DNA of 22,823 nt from DATKKK01 sp035542975 (lineage in GTDB: Archaea; Thermoproteota; Bathyarchaeia; Bathyarchaeales; Bathycorpusculaceae): NCBI GenBank assembly GCA_035542975.1, contig DATKKK010000094.1, positions 1-22,823 of the forward strand. Reading direction: 5' to 3'. The notes under the pieces were generated by a model. The model was not told where the DNA came from and made no database searches. It saw only the letters and a list, made by a program, of their open reading frames with translations. Shown in pieces: positions 21,456-22,823 of the stretch. Position 1 is the first letter of the stretch, and every line of letters begins with the position of its first letter. A program made the translations under genes and the position numbers.

Positions 21456-21540
21456 GCGGGGGTTGCCAAGCTAGGTTAAAGGCGTAGGACTGAGGCTCCT
21501 ATCCTGTAGAGGTTCGTGGGTTCAAATCCCACCCCCCGCA
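21456..21540 (+). tRNA. tRNA-Leu (anticodon GAG)
   Basis: An 85-nt class II tRNA. Acceptor stem GCGGGGG pairs with CCCCCGC. The D arm GCC..GGC is closed by AAGCTAGGTTAAA. Anticodon stem TAGGA/TCCTA holds loop CTGAGGC (anticodon GAG, reading CUU/CUC). The long variable arm has a CCT/AGG stem, and the T arm is GTGGG-TTCAAAT-CCCAC. The discriminator is A, as expected for Leu. CCA is not encoded, and there is no intron at 37/38. A TATA-like GGTTTAATTTT (21407-21417) lies about 45 nt upstream. Confidence 0.95.
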
Positions 21541-21700
21541 CCTGAAATCAAAGCCTGCCACGAGCTTATCGAACCTTTTCAAGTCAAACTTGCATTATTG
21601 CTAAACAGCAGTCAAGTGTTCTAGGTGGATGGCGGGTAAAGGTGTGGGAAACCTTTAAGTATTTTTGCGGGTTATCTTTATAATAAGAGAGAGGTTCAAG
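21541..21700. other. spacer between tRNA-Leu and the small membrane protein
   Basis: This 160-nt stretch has no gene. AACCTTTAAGTA (21649-21660) is a plausible TATA region for the following gene, and GAGAGAGG (21687-21694) its ribosome site. No tRNA or repeat copy was seen. Confidence 0.4.
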
Positions 21701-22032
21701 TTGCGACCTCGCTACTTAATTGTCATTCTATTCCCTACGCTACTAGCATTATCAACAATCTCAAGACCCGTTATGGCAGAAGACAGCGGACCATGGGGGG
21801 TTCCAACATGTGGGACTGGAACGCAATACAGGGCTCCCAGAAACACGACGACCAACCAATACAGGGTGGAAAAACTGAAGGTTCTCTCACCCTATCACCA
21901 TCCACTATAGCAATCATCGCTGTAGTAATTGCCGTTGTACTAGTCGCACTTTACTTTATCCGAACTGAAAAGACCCCAGAACAAGCGCTTAAAGAACTTG
22001 AGAAAAAAACCCAAAACATGTCCGAATCCTGA
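21701..22032 (+). CDS. frameshifted small membrane protein with signal peptide and C-terminal helix
   Basis: Two overlapping frames together look like one gene of about 110 residues. The first half (TTG 21701, with GAGG 6 nt upstream) gives a signal peptide: basic RPRY, hydrophobic LIVILFPTLLALSTI, then VMAEDSGPWG. The second half, in another frame, continues GGSNMWDWNAIQGSQ, then a membrane helix TIAIIAVVIAVVLVALYFI. It ends in a charged cytoplasmic tail, RTEKTPEQALKELEKKTQ. The frames join at a run of six G (21785-21790); a seventh G would make a single reading frame. It could be a sequencing/assembly error, a real mutation or a slippery site. The function is unknown. Confidence 0.55.
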
Positions 22033-22074
22033 TTTCTAGAGGCGCAAAAAAGCGAACGACGTGCAAGAGACTCG

Positions 22075-22110
22075 AAGGGTTCATAGTTGATGCCCTAACT
22101 ATCAAGGGTT
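22075..22110. terminator. hairpin between convergent genes
   Basis: ATAGTT (22083-22088) pairs with AACTAT (22097-22102) around GATGCCCT. The hairpin is flanked by the direct repeat AAGGGTT (22075-22081 and 22104-22110). It lies between the convergent small membrane protein and glycosyltransferase-like genes and is followed by T-rich sequence. It might be a bidirectional terminator; this is a weak call. Confidence 0.3.
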
Positions 22111-22169
22111 CTTTCGCTTATTATTATTCTGTTTAGGCTGGTTTCAGTCAAAAGCCTTTTTTTGGGTGT

Positions 22170-22823
22170 TTAACCAAGATTTCGTTCTATACTTTTTGTA
22201 GATATTTTTGTGTCTTTTGAAATCGGAAGAATTTTACGGAAATTTTTTTTGTGTAAATTTTTTCTCAAGTACCAGAGGATCGCGGAAAGCAAGATTATTG
22301 AGTAACCTACTGCAAAAATGAATCCAATATTCCTCTCCACAGATAATTGCAGGGACGCTAAGAAACTATCGTTGTTTACATCAAGCCATCGTTTGTCGTA
22401 CAGTTCAGGAATCCACACAAGAATGTTGCCTGCATGAGAAACTATTGCCGCGGTAACTAAGATCCAATCTGATTTAAGAACACGTTTAGAAAACGAAACC
22501 AACCCGTACGCCGCAATCAACGTCATTGATGGAATGAGAGGCAGAAAATATCGATCCCAAAGTTTCCACGTTGTAATCGAAATGAACACCAAATATACTA
22601 AGAACCACATGAGGATCACAAACTGAATGAAAGACACTTTCTTTTTGCGCATTCTGTTAAGAAAGTAACCCATTCCTAAAACAAAAGAGGTAGCCGATGC
22701 GACTGTCGTGTAGCAACCAGGATACTCCCAGCACCACTGATAACCAGACCAGATTGATTTCAGCAAGCTAGAACCAGGCCAGACCACCGAATGAATTACA
22801 CCTATAAAGGCGTTGATTCTGTC
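22170..22823 (-). CDS. C-terminal part of a polytopic glycosyltransferase-like membrane protein (partial)
   Basis: The frame is open to the right edge, so the N-terminus is missing; 217 residues are visible. At least five hydrophobic helices are seen (around VILMWFLVYLVFISI, LIPSMTLIAAYGLVSF, WILVTAAIVSHAGNILVWI, IGFIFAVGYSIILLSAILW and an earlier one). The segment TWKLWDRYFLPLIPSM is typical of the late region of GT39/PMT-2-type membrane glycosyltransferases, which use lipid-linked sugars. The C-terminus is basic and cytosolic. The GTG at 22787 is only an internal possible start; the upstream frame continues without a stop. It may serve surface glycosylation together with the sugar-nucleotide operon. 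The catalytic N-terminal loop cannot be checked here. Confidence 0.6.
   Translation of the reverse strand, partial: DRINAFIGVIHSVVWPGSSLLKSIWSGYQWCWEYPGCYTTVASATSFVLGMGYFLNRMRKKKVSFIQFVILMWFLVYLVFISITTWKLWDRYFLPLIPSMTLIAAYGLVSFSKRVLKSDWILVTAAIVSHAGNILVWIPELYDKRWLDVNNDSFLASLQLSVERNIGFIFAVGYSIILLSAILWYLRKNLHKKNFRKILPISKDTKISTKSIERNLG

Overview
The window looks like a chromosomal piece of an uncultured archaeon, most likely a Bathyarchaeia-type (TACK) lineage. Reasons: an archaeal RNA polymerase subunit Rpo12, wyosine enzymes (Taw1 and a Trm5-family methyltransferase), an archaeal translin, TATA/BRE-style promoters, sequon-rich surface proteins and a class II tRNA-Leu without encoded CCA. Genes use Shine-Dalgarno-led starts, and TTG is the start codon unusually often. 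The lineage is an inference from gene style; no marker gene was compared.

Layout. 1-3850: a partial unknown gene, a secreted transglutaminase-like protein with a DUF350-like membrane protein, then three small enzymes (flavoprotein reductase, alpha/beta hydrolase, SnoaL-like). Each of the three has a near-identical 20-bp promoter-like motif upstream. 3850-4190 is noncoding and carries a repeat array. 4190-6581 is a minus-strand cluster: a MetRS-beta-like tRNA-binding protein, an HD hydrolase, endonuclease V and translin. 6687-9242: a small AbrB-like protein, Taw1 and an SHMT-like enzyme. 9447-12004: a large Ig/carboxypeptidase-regulatory-like surface protein and a Cys-rich protein. 12084-13554: rpoP on the minus strand, divergent from a Trm5-like methyltransferase that is followed by a Trm112-like zinc protein. 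13560-18393 is a four-gene minus-strand sugar-nucleotide operon: nucleotidyltransferase, GlmM-type mutase, a UDP-sugar dehydrogenase paralog and a Gfo/Idh oxidoreductase. A creatininase-family gene diverges from it. 19238-21199: glutamine synthetase divergent from an Lrp/AsnC regulator. 21200-22823: a second copy of the repeat array, tRNA-Leu(GAG), a frameshifted small membrane protein and the C-terminal part of a polytopic glycosyltransferase-like protein.

How the genes connect. Taw1 and the Trm5-like enzyme belong to the same tRNA-Phe G37 (wyosine) pathway. The nucleotidyltransferase and mutase fit UDP-GlcNAc-type supply for glycosylation, consistent with the many sequons in the 720-residue surface protein and with the glycosyltransferase-like gene at the right edge. 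The Lrp protein is a natural candidate regulator of the adjacent glutamine synthetase.

The most unusual signals are: (i) a noncoding element of about 93 + 47 nt present in inverted orientation at about 3.9-4.2 kb and 21.2-21.4 kb; (ii) opposite strand-composition bias in the 2 kb inside each copy; (iii) a UDP-sugar dehydrogenase homolog lacking its catalytic Lys, Asn and Cys; (iv) the repeated 20-bp motif; and (v) a D1-less Trm5 homolog with Pro in the motif-IV Asn position.
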